A stretch of DNA of 64,000 nt, from positions 186,001 through 250,000 of the forward strand of contig NZ_FRDA01000001.1 in assembly GCF_900143095.1 (NCBI RefSeq), written 5' to 3'. The notes beneath the pieces were generated by a model, which saw only the letters and a list, made by a program, of their open reading frames with translations, had not been told where the DNA came from and made no database searches. How positions within the stretch are numbered: position 1 is the first letter of the stretch; each line of letters begins with the position of its first letter. Shown here piece after piece: positions 53,010 to 61,877 of this stretch. The stretch is from Pseudomonas asturiensis (GTDB taxonomy: Bacteria; Pseudomonadota; Gammaproteobacteria; Pseudomonadales; Pseudomonadaceae). A program made the position numbers and the translations under genes.

Positions 53010-54632
53010 TCAAACAGAAAATCTGGACACCAGTCGATTCAGATCCACGGCAAGCCTGGACAGCTCCTGACTGGCCGTCGAGGTCTGGCTGGCGGCGGAG
53101 GAACTGATTACGGAAAGATCACGAATGCTCACCAGATTTTCATCCACCGACCGTGCAACGTGGGCTTGCTGTTCCGAGGCCGTGGCAATCATCATGTTGC
53201 GCTCGTTGATCTGGGTGATCGACGTGGTGATTTCCTTGATCGCCACACCGGCCTGCTGGGCTATCAACAATGTGGCATCGGTTTCTTCGTTACTCTGTTT
53301 CATCGACTGGACGGCTTCGGTCGAATTCTTCTGAATGCTCTGAATCATCTGCTCGATTTCCTGAGTCGAGGTCTGGGTGCGATGGGCCAGCGCCCGGACT
53401 TCGTCTGCCACCACGGCAAAACCGCGACCCTGCTCGCCGGCACGGGCCGCCTCGATGGCTGCGTTGAGTGCCAGCAGGTTGGTCTGTTCGGCAATGGCAC
53501 GGATGACGTCCACGACCTTGGCGATGCTTTGCGCCTGATGGGCCAGGCCCTCCACCTCAGTGCCGGTACGATCGACCGTAGCACTGAGTTTTTCGAGTGC
53601 GCCAATCGTCTGGCTCACGCAGTCCTGACCGGTTTGCGCAGAGCGCTCGGAAGTCTGGGTAGAAGCCGATGCCGCGACTGCATTTCGTGCGACTTCCTCG
53701 ATGGCTGCAGTCATCTGATTGACCGCCGTGGCGGCCTGTTCGGTTTCCATCGTCTGGCGCTGAATGCCGCGTGTGGAGTCTTGGGTAATGGCGCTCATTT
53801 CCTCGGCGGCAGACGCCAACTGACCGGACGACTCGGAGATGTGCTGAAGGGTGGTCTTGAGACTCGCCTGCATGGCCGCCGTTGCCGTTTGCAGCTCGGT
53901 CAGTTCATCGCGGCCGTTGATGGCAACGGTGGTACGCAAGTCACCTTCAGCAATTTTTTGAGTGGACGCCAGCAGGGCTTTTACGGGCAGGGTAATGCTG
54001 CGAATAAAGAGCGTGGCCACAATCAGGGTGATGACGACGGCCGCCACGATGAATGCGATGGTCATCGTCAGGCCGCTTTTAAATTCCTGATCCGCGACTT
54101 GGCCCGACTGTTCGGCGCCTTTCATATTCACTTCGATCAGCGTTTCGATAGAACTTTGCAATGCCTTCGCTTGCGGGCTGGTGGTGTCACGAATGAACGC
54201 GAATAATTCGCTGTTGGATTTGACTTTACTCAGTTCGACCAGCTCATCAATCTTGCCAATGTACGCTTGCGCGTCGTTCTTGACTTTTCTATAAGCCTGT
54301 TCTTCTTCGGGACTGGAGACCATCGCTGCGTAAGTGTCGGTGGCCTGCAGCAAGTTCTTTTTGAGGCCGTTCAATTTGTTGACGGACTCGGCTGACTGCC
54401 GGTCTTCATCCATGACGAAGCGTCGGGCGTCGAGCCGGTACACCAGACCCGCGGACTCGATACGACCAGCCTGCCTGACACTGGGCAGCCAGTCGTGTTG
54501 TAGCTGGACGACCGAGTCGTGAATGCCGTTCATCTTGTTCAGTGCAACCCCGCCAAGGCCTGCAAGCAGAAGGCAGACAATGCCGAAACTGAGGAGCGCC
54601 CTGAGGTGTATACCGATGCTTCTTATTGTCAT
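53010..54632 (-). CDS. Methyl-accepting chemotaxis protein
   Basis: This 540-residue chemoreceptor has two membrane helices (about 12-32 and 188-210), a periplasmic four-helix-bundle sensor between them, a HAMP domain and a long cytoplasmic signalling domain. The hairpin tip NLLALNAAIEAARAGEQGRGF is the universal CheA/CheW contact (quoted as ALNAAIEAARAGEQGRGF). The ligand cannot be told from sequence. No C-terminal CheR-binding pentapeptide is present. It precedes the HD-GYP gene by 60 bp, so they may share a transcript. Confidence 0.92.
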   Translation of the reverse strand: MTIRSIGIHLRALLSFGIVCLLLAGLGGVALNKMNGIHDSVVQLQHDWLPSVRQAGRIESAGLVYRLDARRFVMDEDRQSAESVNKLNGLKKNLLQATDTYAAMVSSPEEEQAYRKVKNDAQAYIGKIDELVELSKVKSNSELFAFIRDTTSPQAKALQSSIETLIEVNMKGAEQSGQVADQEFKSGLTMTIAFIVAAVVITLIVATLFIRSITLPVKALLASTQKIAEGDLRTTVAINGRDELTELQTATAAMQASLKTTLQHISESSGQLASAAEEMSAITQDSTRGIQRQTMETEQAATAVNQMTAAIEEVARNAVAASASTQTSERSAQTGQDCVSQTIGALEKLSATVDRTGTEVEGLAHQAQSIAKVVDVIRAIAEQTNLLALNAAIEAARAGEQGRGFAVVADEVRALAHRTQTSTQEIEQMIQSIQKNSTEAVQSMKQSNEETDATLLIAQQAGVAIKEITTSITQINERNMMIATASEQQAHVARSVDENLVSIRDLSVISSSAASQTSTASQELSRLAVDLNRLVSRFSV

Positions 54633-54772
54633 TGTTGGATCCCCTTATTTCGTCACTCCACGGCATTGGGGCTGTAACTTATGGCGTGACTGATATCACT
54701 TTAGCGGCGTGTACATAAAAAACTATAGGGGGCGGATAAATATTTATTAAAGTTAAGTGGACGCACTGTAGT

Positions 54773-54803
54773 GTCGGGCTATTCACGAATAGTCCGACTT
54801 TTT
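54773..54803 (+). terminator. Orphan rho-independent terminator, plus strand
   Basis: GTCGGGCTATTC (54773-54784) and GAATAGTCCGAC (54787-54798) form a 12-bp stem with one G-T pair, followed by five T. It is a good terminator on the plus strand, but no plus-strand gene ends here; the chemoreceptor gene starts at 54632 in the other direction. It may end a small RNA. Confidence 0.7.
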
Positions 54804-54863
54804 GTTTGGGTTGCTTGCGTATATAAGTTGAAGTATTGACGCCAGTTTTCAGTTGTTTTAAAC

Positions 54864-54900
54864 GATCGATTCAATACTGTTGTCTGGCATTGAATCGATC
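54864..54900 (-). repeat. 12-bp perfect inverted repeat
   Basis: GATCGATTCAAT (54864-54875) is repeated inverted at 54889-54900 with a 13-base spacer. It lies just past the stop of the minus-strand methyltransferase gene (54910) and may terminate it, although the stem is A+T-rich and the T-run weak. Confidence 0.55.
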
Positions 54901-54909
54901 ATCTTGCGC

Positions 54910-55872
54910 TCAGGCCCAACCGGAACGGCTCAAGCCTTCGGCCTTGAAGATCAGCGCCTTAAGTCCACCCTCTGCATGGGCGTCCGGGAACTCGGGCGGG
55001 TTGTCCAGACGCTGCGCGTAGCGCAGGCAGGGCGCTTCGGTTGCCGTGTGCCTGATCAGAAAATCAGCGCCAAGCGCCGGATCGTTCATGCAAGCCAGCA
55101 CCATGCCGTCTTCCTCTAGCAATTCCGGCAGGCGCCGCAGGACGCGCTGGTAATCCTTGTCGAGCATGAAGCTGCCTCTCTGGAAAGAGGGCGGGTCGAC
55201 GATGATCAGGTCGTAAGGACCGGAGCGTGTCACCTTGGCCCAGGATTTGAACAGGTCGTGGCCCAGAAAGGTCACGCGGCTTAAGTCATGCCCGTTGAGA
55301 CGATGGTTTTCGCGCCCGCGATTGAGTGCCCCGCGGGCCATGTCCAGATTCACCACGTGGTCGGCACCACCGGCAATGGCGGCAACTGAAAAGCCGCAGG
55401 TGTAGGCGAACAGATTGAGAATGCGCTTGCCTCCGGCCTGTGCCTGCACCCATTCACGACCGTAACGCATGTCGAGAAACAGGCCGCTGTTCTGCTTCTT
55501 GCCGAAATCGACCTTGTAGCGAAGTCCATTTTCGCTGATGACCCACTCGTCAATATGTTCGCCGGTCAGCCACTGGGTCGTGCTTTGTGGCAGATAGCGA
55601 TGTTGCAACAACAGGGTGTGTGCGCCGCTGTGCTGCCATTGTGGCGTTTCGATCAGTTCCATCAGCAGCCGTTGCAGGTCCGCCAGTTCGGATTCCTGCG
55701 GTTGCTTGAACAGCGACACCAGCACCACGCCTTGCATCCAGTCGACCGTGATCTGTTCCAGCCCTGGCCATACGCGGCCACGGCCATGAAACAGCCGGCG
55801 GGTTTCGGTCGGGACATTGCTCAAGGCATCGAGCAGGTGCTGTTGCAGGGTGGCGAGCGCTTCGGAATTCAT
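54910..55872 (-). CDS. Class I SAM-dependent methyltransferase (RlmI/RlmK-like)
   Basis: This 320-residue enzyme has the Rossmann-like methyltransferase fold of the SAM_MT RlmI/RlmKL type: GLFLDMRYGREWV, the SAM loop LNLFAYTCGFSVAAIAGG, and the active-site motif VDPPSFQRGSF (NPPY-like). Members methylate cytosine or guanine in 23S rRNA. This one lacks the N-terminal PUA domain of full RlmI. The substrate is not certain; an RNA target is inferred. Confidence 0.86.
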   Translation of the reverse strand: MNSEALATLQQHLLDALSNVPTETRRLFHGRGRVWPGLEQITVDWMQGVVLVSLFKQPQESELADLQRLLMELIETPQWQHSGAHTLLLQHRYLPQSTTQWLTGEHIDEWVISENGLRYKVDFGKKQNSGLFLDMRYGREWVQAQAGGKRILNLFAYTCGFSVAAIAGGADHVVNLDMARGALNRGRENHRLNGHDLSRVTFLGHDLFKSWAKVTRSGPYDLIIVDPPSFQRGSFMLDKDYQRVLRRLPELLEEDGMVLACMNDPALGADFLIRHTATEAPCLRYAQRLDNPPEFPDAHAEGGLKALIFKAEGLSRSGWA

Positions 55873-55962
55873 GAGCAGGGTCGGTCAGGAAAAAGGCGCG
55901 TATGGTAAACCTATTTGCGTCGATGCGAACGCGTGTGATCGGGCGGTGGTGAGCGTGTTCTG

Positions 55963-56661
55963 TCAGCGTGGCATATAAGAGCGCTGCCACTGATGAGGAA
56001 TGGCCAGCGATACGACCCCCAGCACTGCAGCGAGGGCACCGCTGATCAACAACGCGCTCAAGCCCAACTGACGTTCGATGAGCGCGCCGATGACCGCACC
56101 CAGAAACATGCCGATCCAGGGAATCAACTGAGTCTGCCAGCCGTGCTTGCGTTCACCCAGCAACCAGCGCCCCAGGCCGCGCCCGAACCGGGACAGTGCG
56201 CCGGTTACGTAGGTCAGGCCGACAGACTGGCCGTTGACCTGTTCAACAGCGGCATTGAGCATGCCCATGGCCAGGATCGCCCAGACCAGTGCCAGCAGAT
56301 TCTTTTCCATCGGCCAGGCGGCGGCCGCGCACAGCAGGGTCGCCACACTGAGTAGCAACGGCAGGGCGCGATGCTTGCCCAGTCGTGCAAGAACAACGCC
56401 CAGCACGTTGCCTGCGATGAAGACCACGATGGCCAGGGTCAGGCGAGCGGTCGTGTTCAGATCGCCTTCGCCCATCGCTACCGCGAGCCGAGTGGTGTTG
56501 CCGCTCATGAACGAGACAAAGTCACCCGTCGCCATGAAACCGATAGCGTCGGTCATGCCTGCCAACACCGAAAGACTGGCGGCCAGTGTCATGCCGATCC
56601 GGTCGCGGCGTCTCTGTAAGGCCAGGTATCGAATCCTGGCGGGGGTGTGGGCTGATGGCAT
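55963..56661 (-). CDS. DUF1275 (YoaK-like) membrane protein
   Basis: This 232-residue membrane protein has about six helices and matches DUF1275. Conserved features are GMTDAIGFMATGDFVSFMSGNTTRLAVAMG near the first quarter (quoted as GDFVSFMSGNTTRLAVAMG) and VNGQSVGLTYVTGALSRFGRGLG in the middle. The function is unknown. It is a single gene with the methyltransferase downstream on the same strand, about 90 bp apart. Confidence 0.85.
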   Translation of the reverse strand: MPSAHTPARIRYLALQRRRDRIGMTLAASLSVLAGMTDAIGFMATGDFVSFMSGNTTRLAVAMGEGDLNTTARLTLAIVVFIAGNVLGVVLARLGKHRALPLLLSVATLLCAAAAWPMEKNLLALVWAILAMGMLNAAVEQVNGQSVGLTYVTGALSRFGRGLGRWLLGERKHGWQTQLIPWIGMFLGAVIGALIERQLGLSALLISGALAAVLGVVSLAIPHQWQRSYMPR

Positions 56662-56720
56662 TGATCGCTCGCTCTGAAGCGCTAAGTCGAATAGACCGTC
56701 CCGAAGCGGGAGTCAGGCGT

Positions 56721-56948
56721 TCACAGCGGCTTCGCGCGCACAATCCTCTTGGCCTTGACCTCGTCGGCATAGGCCTTGAGCTGATCGGCATCGCTGTAAA
56801 GGCGATTGACCATCTGCAGAATCGAGGTGACGTCGACGTCTTTCATCTGAGAGGCGAGTTTGAGAATTTCTTCTGCGGTGTTTTCAAGGTTGGTGGCCGT
56901 GCCCTTGAGGTGCTTTTTCAGCTCTTGGGTCGACTTGTTGAGCGCCAT
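56721..56948 (-). CDS. Small hypothetical coiled-coil protein
   Basis: From ATG 56948 the protein has 75 residues and is helical with heptad spacing (TQELKKHLKGTATNLENTA, then LASQMKDVDVTSILQMV). It is soluble, with a basic C-terminus. AGGA lies nine bases upstream of the chosen start. No family is recognised. It lies upstream of DUF1275 on the same strand. Confidence 0.62.
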   Translation of the reverse strand: MALNKSTQELKKHLKGTATNLENTAEEILKLASQMKDVDVTSILQMVNRLYSDADQLKAYADEVKAKRIVRAKPL

Positions 56949-57107
56949 GAGGTGTCCTGTAAGCAATCGTTGAATTCCATACCCCGAGCATGGCTTTTTC
57001 TGTCAGCACAAGCAATCCGGCATCGCGAGTTGTGCAGGTGTACCTGAACAAAAAGTGCAAGGATTGAGCCCGTACTGACACAGCCCGGGCCTGTTCCATG
57101 GGTTGTG

Positions 57108-57377
57108 CTAGATCCGGGAACCATGCGTGGCGCGTTCGACGGAACTCAGAATGCGTTTGATCCTGAGCCACTCCAGGCGTGCCTGCGCGTAGCGCTCGTC
57201 CGCCTCTTTACGGGTCGCAGAAAAGTCGGCCCATAGCTGCGGTGACAGCGTGTCTCTGCGCAGCAGTGAGTAAGCACGCTCATTGAGCGCGTCCGCTTCG
57301 AAGAACAAGGCGTTGGTTCGCGTGACGGCCTGATTCCATGTCAGGCCAGTGAGGTCTTTGAACGTGTCGTCAATCAT
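57108..57377 (-). CDS. Small hypothetical protein
   Basis: This 89-residue protein is helical, rich in Arg and Glu (WADFSATRKEADERYAQARL), with no signal or membrane segment. AAGGGAG lies before ATG 57377. No family or function is recognised. It stands between the FKBP gene and the coiled-coil protein gene on the same strand. Confidence 0.62.
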   Translation of the reverse strand: MIDDTFKDLTGLTWNQAVTRTNALFFEADALNERAYSLLRRDTLSPQLWADFSATRKEADERYAQARLEWLRIKRILSSVERATHGSRI

Positions 57378-57610
57378 GCTGAGCTCCCTTTTGATCCGAA
57401 GGGGCTGGCGGCTGTTCAGCGTAGCAGCCCCTTGCCGCGGGTTTCCTTGCGAAACCCGGGATCGTTTCCGGTCAGGACGACTGCTCGCTCATCTGCGACG
57501 TCCACGAACAGGGATGCTTGCATCAAAAGGTCCGGCGTTGAACCCGCAATCAGTGCCGGACGATGAGCGGTCTGGCAGCAGTGCTCCGATTATCAAGGCC
57601 TGAAGCACCT

Positions 57611-57952
57611 TCAATCGTCGCGGGTCAGGACTTCCAACAGCTCTATCTCAAAGCTCAAATCGGAACCCGGCTGAATGTGGGCGCCCATGCTCCGGTCGCC
57701 ATACGCCAGATGAGCCGGCACGAACAGTTTGCGCCGTCCGCCTACTTTCATGCCCATCAAGCCCTGATCCCAGCCCTTGATGACCCGCCCGGTGCCGATC
57801 ACGCACTGGAAAGGCTTGCCGCGCTCATGCGAGGAATCGAATACCGTGCCATCTTGCAGCGTTCCGGTGTAATGGGTGGTGATCAAGGCACCCTTGACCA
57901 CGGCCTTGCCATCGCCAAGGTGCAGGTCAGTGATCTGTAATTCATTGCTCAT
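57611..57952 (-). CDS. FKBP-type peptidyl-prolyl isomerase
   Basis: From ATG 57952 the protein is a 113-residue single FKBP domain without a signal peptide, so cytoplasmic. It catalyses cis-trans isomerisation of proline bonds. Key features are VTTHYTGTL-like ITTHYTGTLQDGTVFDSSHER, then IGTGRVIKGWDQGLMGMKVGG and LAYGDRSMGAHIQPGSDLSFEIELL (quoted in part). The frame is open upstream to 58012 but the family N-terminus is here. Confidence 0.92.
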   Translation of the reverse strand: MSNELQITDLHLGDGKAVVKGALITTHYTGTLQDGTVFDSSHERGKPFQCVIGTGRVIKGWDQGLMGMKVGGRRKLFVPAHLAYGDRSMGAHIQPGSDLSFEIELLEVLTRDD

Positions 57953-58027
57953 CGGCTGGCCTTCTATTGAAAGTGCGGGGTGCTTTCTCGCAGAAATGGC
58001 GACCCCTGACAAGCGAACAGAAACGCA

Positions 58028-58053
58028 AACGGGGAAGCGCTGGCTTCCCCGTT
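58028..58053 (-). terminator. Terminator hairpin after the small membrane protein gene
   Basis: AACGGGGAAGC (58028-58038) and GCTTCCCCGTT (58043-58053) form an 11-bp perfect stem with a four-base loop. It lies 22 bases past the stop of the minus-strand gene at 58075-58353. The T-run is poor on the minus strand (TTTGCGTTTCT), so efficiency is uncertain. Confidence 0.65.
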
Positions 58054-58074
58054 CGGTCTGTCAGTCATGGACGC

Positions 58075-58353
58075 TCAAAGATTCTGCGAGCTGACCACCA
58101 TGGCCTGAGCGATATTTTCTTTCTGTTCCTGAGTAAAGCCGTCCCAGACGTTGACCTTCGCGTAGTAACCCAGACCGGCCAGGCAGTAGAGGCTCAGGGT
58201 CAGGATGATGACGACCGAAACGAAGGTCCAGCGGCCCTCGTCATTTTCACGGGTGAAGTCGCGCGAGTCGCTGCTGTGCGAACCGCGAGACAGCAGGCCG
58301 GAAGACAGACGTTTGAACCATTGGAACAGGTGGACAACAACAATACGCAGCAT
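58075..58353 (-). CDS. Small single-helix membrane protein
   Basis: This 92-residue protein has one clear membrane helix (about 44-64; FVSVVIILTLSLYCLAGLGYYA) preceded by a charged segment SRDFTRENDEGRW. It starts with a hydrophobic basic stretch (MLRIVVVHLFQWFKRL) that may be an amphipathic helix. Unknown family. It stands between the FKBP gene and a bidirectional terminator. Confidence 0.68.
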   Translation of the reverse strand: MLRIVVVHLFQWFKRLSSGLLSRGSHSSDSRDFTRENDEGRWTFVSVVIILTLSLYCLAGLGYYAKVNVWDGFTQEQKENIAQAMVVSSQNL

Positions 58354-58754
58354 GGGGAATGATCCTCAAATGTCAGAAAACGGTTCGACCGGGACGCTAC
58401 GGTGAGCGTCTGATACAAAAGCTGAAAACGAAAAAAGCCCGTCTATGACGGGCTTTCTTTTTATGATTCTGGTCAAGTGTCAGTCGGATTCGACAGCGGC
58501 AGGTGTCTGCTTTTCGATTCCGGGCATCAATGACGTTATGGCAACATTTTAAAACAAATTGATGATCGTCAGCTACCGCGAATCCTGCGTTGTCAGACAA
58601 CTGGTCATGAATCAGGGTGCGACAAAACGTCGCCCGGCATGACGTTGGCGATGGCGCTCAATCAATTCCCGGTCAACTCTTGTAATACTTATTCGGCGCG
58701 CTAAACCAATCTGTGTATTGTACGATCATCGCCCGCATTCAATTTCAGGACCGT
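58354..58754. other. Intergenic region with bidirectional terminator
   Basis: This 401-bp gap carries the terminator at 58431 and then about 290 bp without a convincing gene. The plus-strand promoter for the TerC-CBS unit should lie near 58670-58740. No known riboswitch (including the manganese-type yybP-ykoY consensus) could be recognised. Confidence 0.5.
58431..58461. terminator. Bidirectional rho-independent terminator
   Basis: AAAGCCCGTC (58434-58443) pairs with GACGGGCTTT (58447-58456) around TAT, with an A-run on the left and a T-run on the right. It can work on either strand. It has no plus-strand gene nearby and lies upstream of the minus-strand membrane protein gene, so a short RNA or readthrough may be stopped here. 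Confidence 0.8.
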
Positions 58755-58952
58755 ATGAACACCCTCCAGGAACCTCCGAGTTGTTTTCCTTCATCAGCCA
58801 TTGGCTGGCCAGTGACCTCTTGTTCATATGGCGCACCTCCCTTTCTTTCCAGCGTTTCAACCCTCCGTTTACCTCGTATCGTCGCTGATGAATCTTTGGC
58901 AGCTACGGTCGTGTCTGCTCGTCACCTTCTTCAAGTTCTAGAGGCTGAATAA
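58755..58952 (+). CDS. Possible leader ORF before the TerC-CBS gene
   Basis: A 65-codon frame begins with ATG 58755 after CAGGACC, a fair ribosome site, and its stop (58950-58952) lies five bases before the TerC-CBS start. It begins [11 protein letters not shown] and is rich in Ser and Pro, with no family or membrane segment. It may be a small protein, a leader peptide coupling translation, or chance. The close spacing and its own ribosome site are the only evidence. Confidence 0.35.
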   Translation: MNTLQEPPSCFPSSAIGWPVTSCSYGAPPFLSSVSTLRLPRIVADESLAATVVSARHLLQVLEAE

Positions 58953-58957
58953 TTCCC

Positions 58958-60526
58958 ATGGAATGGATTGCTGATCCAACGGCATGGCTTGGCCTGCTGA
59001 CGCTGATCGTTCTGGAACTGGTACTGGGTATCGATAACCTGGTGTTCATCGCTATTCTGGCTGACAAACTTCCGCCCGAACAGCGCGACAAGGCGCGGGT
59101 GATCGGTCTGTCGCTGGCCTTGATCATGCGACTTGGCCTGCTGGCCAGTATTTCCTGGATGGTGACACTGACCGAGCCGCTTTTCGACGTGTTCGGCAAG
59201 ACGTTCTCCGGTCGTGACCTGATCATGTTGTTCGGTGGTATTTTCCTGCTGTTCAAAGCCACCATGGAGTTGCACGAGCGACTCGAAGGGCATGTCAGTC
59301 AAAAAGCAGCCAATGCAGGCTATGCGTTGTTCTGGCCTATCGTGGCGCAGATCGTCGTACTGGATGCGGTGTTCTCGCTGGACGCGGTGATCACGGCTGT
59401 GGGTATGGTCGAGCACCTGTCGGTGATGATGATTGCCGTGATCTTCTCCATCGGCCTGATGCTGATAGCCAGCAAACCGCTGACCAAATTCGTCAACAGT
59501 CGCCCTACCGTCATCATGCTGTGCCTGGGCTTTTTGATGATGATCGGCTTCAGCCTGACCGCGGAAGGCCTGGGTTTCCATATCCCCAAAGGCTATCTGT
59601 ATGCGGCCATCGGCTTCTCGATCCTGATCGAGGTGTTCAACCAGATCGCCCGCAAGCGCAGCAAGAAGTCCAACCATGGTCATCTTCCCCGTCGCGAGCG
59701 CGCAGCCCATGCTGTCATGCGATTGCTGGGCGGTCGCCGGTTGGAGTCTGGTGATGTCGACGAGGAAATCATCGACATGATGGAAGGCGAAAGTGCCGGG
59801 CCGGTGTTCGACCGCCGTGAGCGCGTGATGATCAGCGGTGTCCTGCAATTGGCAGAACGCCCGATTCGTACGGTCATGACGCCACGCGCCGAGATCGACT
59901 ACATCGACCTGAACGACGACGCTGACAAGATCCGCCTGAAACTGATGCACTCCTCGTACTCGCGTCTGCCGCTGATCGGCGAAGGCGGTATCGACGAGCC
60001 GTTGGGCTTCGTGCACAAGAAGGAACTGCTCAAGGAGCTGTTGTCCGGCAACGAGCCTGATCTGAGGCTGCTGTCACGCAAGGCCATCAACCTGCTTGAG
60101 AACTTCACGATCCTCAATGCACTGGAGCAGATGCGCAAGGAGTCGACCCACATTGCGTTCGTGGTCAATGAGTTCGGTGATTTCATCGGTGTGTTGAGCA
60201 TGACCGATATCCTGGAATCGATTGCCGGCCAGTTGCCAGATGCCAGTGAGGTCGAAGGTCCGGACATCGTGGCGCAGGGTGATGACTTCATCGTGTCGGG
60301 TGCCCTGAACCTGAGCCTGATCCGCGAACGGACCGGCTTTCAGGCCCAGGCCACCGACGATTACCAGACGCTGGCCGGCCTGGTCATGAGTCTGCTGGAC
60401 CGCTTGCCGACGACGGGCGACAGCCTCAATTGGCAGGGTTGGGACCTTAAAGTGGTGGGCGTTGAAGAGCGTCGTGTTACCCGGGTGTTGTTGCAACGGC
60501 AGCCCGAAGCAAGCACGGGCAAGTAG
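58958..60526 (+). CDS. TerC family membrane protein with CBS and CorC/HlyC domains
   Basis: This 522-residue protein has a TerC-type membrane domain (about 1-235, seven helices; [20 protein letters not shown] at residue 22), a pair of CBS domains (about 300-430; [13 protein letters not shown]) and a C-terminal CorC/HlyC transporter-associated domain. The architecture matches E. coli YoaE. A role in metal-ion, probably manganese, export is suggested by TerC relatives; CBS domains usually sense nucleotides. A clear terminator follows at 60546. Confidence 0.88.
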   Translation: MEWIADPTAWLGLLTLIVLELVLGIDNLVFIAILADKLPPEQRDKARVIGLSLALIMRLGLLASISWMVTLTEPLFDVFGKTFSGRDLIMLFGGIFLLFKATMELHERLEGHVSQKAANAGYALFWPIVAQIVVLDAVFSLDAVITAVGMVEHLSVMMIAVIFSIGLMLIASKPLTKFVNSRPTVIMLCLGFLMMIGFSLTAEGLGFHIPKGYLYAAIGFSILIEVFNQIARKRSKKSNHGHLPRRERAAHAVMRLLGGRRLESGDVDEEIIDMMEGESAGPVFDRRERVMISGVLQLAERPIRTVMTPRAEIDYIDLNDDADKIRLKLMHSSYSRLPLIGEGGIDEPLGFVHKKELLKELLSGNEPDLRLLSRKAINLLENFTILNALEQMRKESTHIAFVVNEFGDFIGVLSMTDILESIAGQLPDASEVEGPDIVAQGDDFIVSGALNLSLIRERTGFQAQATDDYQTLAGLVMSLLDRLPTTGDSLNWQGWDLKVVGVEERRVTRVLLQRQPEASTGK

Positions 60527-60545
60527 CGACATGCAGTGACAACGA

Positions 60546-60567
60546 AAACGGGCCGGAAGGCCCGTTT
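60546..60567 (+). terminator. Rho-independent terminator after the TerC-CBS gene
   Basis: AAACGGGCC (60546-60554) pairs with GGCCCGTTT (60559-60567) around GGAA, and T-rich sequence follows. It is a compact, strong terminator 20 bases after the stop. Confidence 0.9.
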
Positions 60568-60684
60568 TTCGTGGGGTTACGGTTGGTCGTCCGATCACAG
60601 GCGACGCGTTGCAAGAGTGGTCTATTCTGGATCAATCACGTGGCTTCACCGCGCAGTCAGCCACCCCATGAAACGGAGACTGCC

Positions 60685-60957
60685 ATGACTGCTGCGTTCA
60701 TTTTCAACCCCAACCTGACCTACGATGTCATCTCCACTCGCAAGCGCTATCCGGTCTGGCGCATTCGCGAGCGCAAGGTTTATGCGTACCTGGAACACGA
60801 TCCGCGTCGAGACTGGAGCGGCGAAATCGGCACATTGAGTCTTGGAACTCCGCAGCGCCTGGTCGACCATGATGGACAGACCATCGCTTACATCGTGGGC
60901 GCCGAAGTGCGAGATACCAGGGGGCATCGGTTCTCACTGACCGAGGTCAAGGAGTGA
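60685..60957 (+). CDS. Small hypothetical protein
   Basis: From ATG 60685 this is a 90-residue protein with no signal or membrane segment, beginning MTAAFIFNPNLTYDVIS and rich in charged residues (WRIRERKVYAYLEHDPRRDW). The pattern of beta-strand stretches suggests a small sandwich fold. No family is recognised. CGGAG precedes the ATG. It converges on the GNAT gene. Confidence 0.65.
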   Translation: MTAAFIFNPNLTYDVISTRKRYPVWRIRERKVYAYLEHDPRRDWSGEIGTLSLGTPQRLVDHDGQTIAYIVGAEVRDTRGHRFSLTEVKE

Positions 60958-60993
60958 CAGGCTGATCGGCAAGCCTGCGGCAAGGGCAGTGGG

Positions 60994-61584
60994 TTACTTG
61001 CGACGTGGACGTGAAACGACGGATTCGATGTTCTTGCGCCCGATCAACATGGATTGCGCAGGTTGGCGTGTGTCACGTTCGTCGGCCTTGGGCGCATCGC
61101 CCAACCACTTGAACATCACCAGGCAGTCCACCAGACCCAGCCGGGCATGCCGATAGGCTTTAGGCAGGCGTCCGACAGTGTCGAATCCAAGCTTGGTCCA
61201 GAGCGCCACGGCGATTTCATTGGCCGCGACCACCGAGTTGAACTGCATGGCTTGAAAGCCACTGTCACGCGCCAGTTGCTGCGAGTGCTCGCACATCAAC
61301 CGCGCCACCCCCCGGCCACGCGCCGCATCGGTCACCATATAGCCACAGTTGCAGACATGATCACCTGGACCTGCAGCATTCGCCTTCAGGTAATAGCTGC
61401 CGAGCAATTCACCTTGTTCCTCCGCGACCAGCGTGTGCATGGGCAGCTTCATCCAGATGTCACGGGCCTGCTCAAACGTCAATGCCGGGTCGTAGGCGTA
61501 GGTTTCCTGAGCCACTGCGACAGACTGGAAGGTGGGCCAGAAGCGGTCGAAGTCTTCTGGGGTCATGGTGCGGATCTGGATCAT
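60994..61584 (-). CDS. GNAT family N-acetyltransferase
   Basis: From ATG 61584 the protein has 196 residues and the GNAT fold: IRTMTPEDFDRFW at the start, the acetyl-CoA site CNCGYMVTDAARGRGVARLMCEHSQ (quoted in part as VTDAARGRGVARLM) and QFNSVVAANEIAVALWTKLGF. The substrate is not determinable. An upstream in-frame GTG at 61608 is less likely. It is a single gene to the left of hcp on the same strand. Confidence 0.86.
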   Translation of the reverse strand: MIQIRTMTPEDFDRFWPTFQSVAVAQETYAYDPALTFEQARDIWMKLPMHTLVAEEQGELLGSYYLKANAAGPGDHVCNCGYMVTDAARGRGVARLMCEHSQQLARDSGFQAMQFNSVVAANEIAVALWTKLGFDTVGRLPKAYRHARLGLVDCLVMFKWLGDAPKADERDTRQPAQSMLIGRKNIESVVSRPRRK

Positions 61585-61877
61585 GGGGGACCTTTGTTCG
61601 AGGCTCACGGGTACTGGACTGCGCTGAAGAGCACCTTATTCGTTGGATGAGGAGGGCGCAAGCAGGGTGGATAAAACGCCTCGTCGGGGCGCACGGATTC
61701 GTTTTTCAAGCGTCTCTGACGGTTGCGATTCCGCAGGTGCGTTGGTCTGCGAGGGACTTCCATGTTGCCGGGAGTGGCAACAGAAGTAGAGGGGAGTGTG
61801 TCATCACACTCGTGTTCTGTGTGAAAAAAGGTCGTAGAGGCTATCGGCCCTTGCGAGTCGATAGCCGTCAGTCACAT

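Noticed and set aside
58660-58957. Manganese (yybP-ykoY) riboswitch before the TerC-CBS gene
   Set aside because: Expected from relatives, but the conserved core could not be found in the leader.
58931-60016. 361-codon antisense frame over the TerC-CBS gene
   Set aside because: The sense gene has clear TerC and CBS domains; the antisense is His/Gln-rich without any domain.
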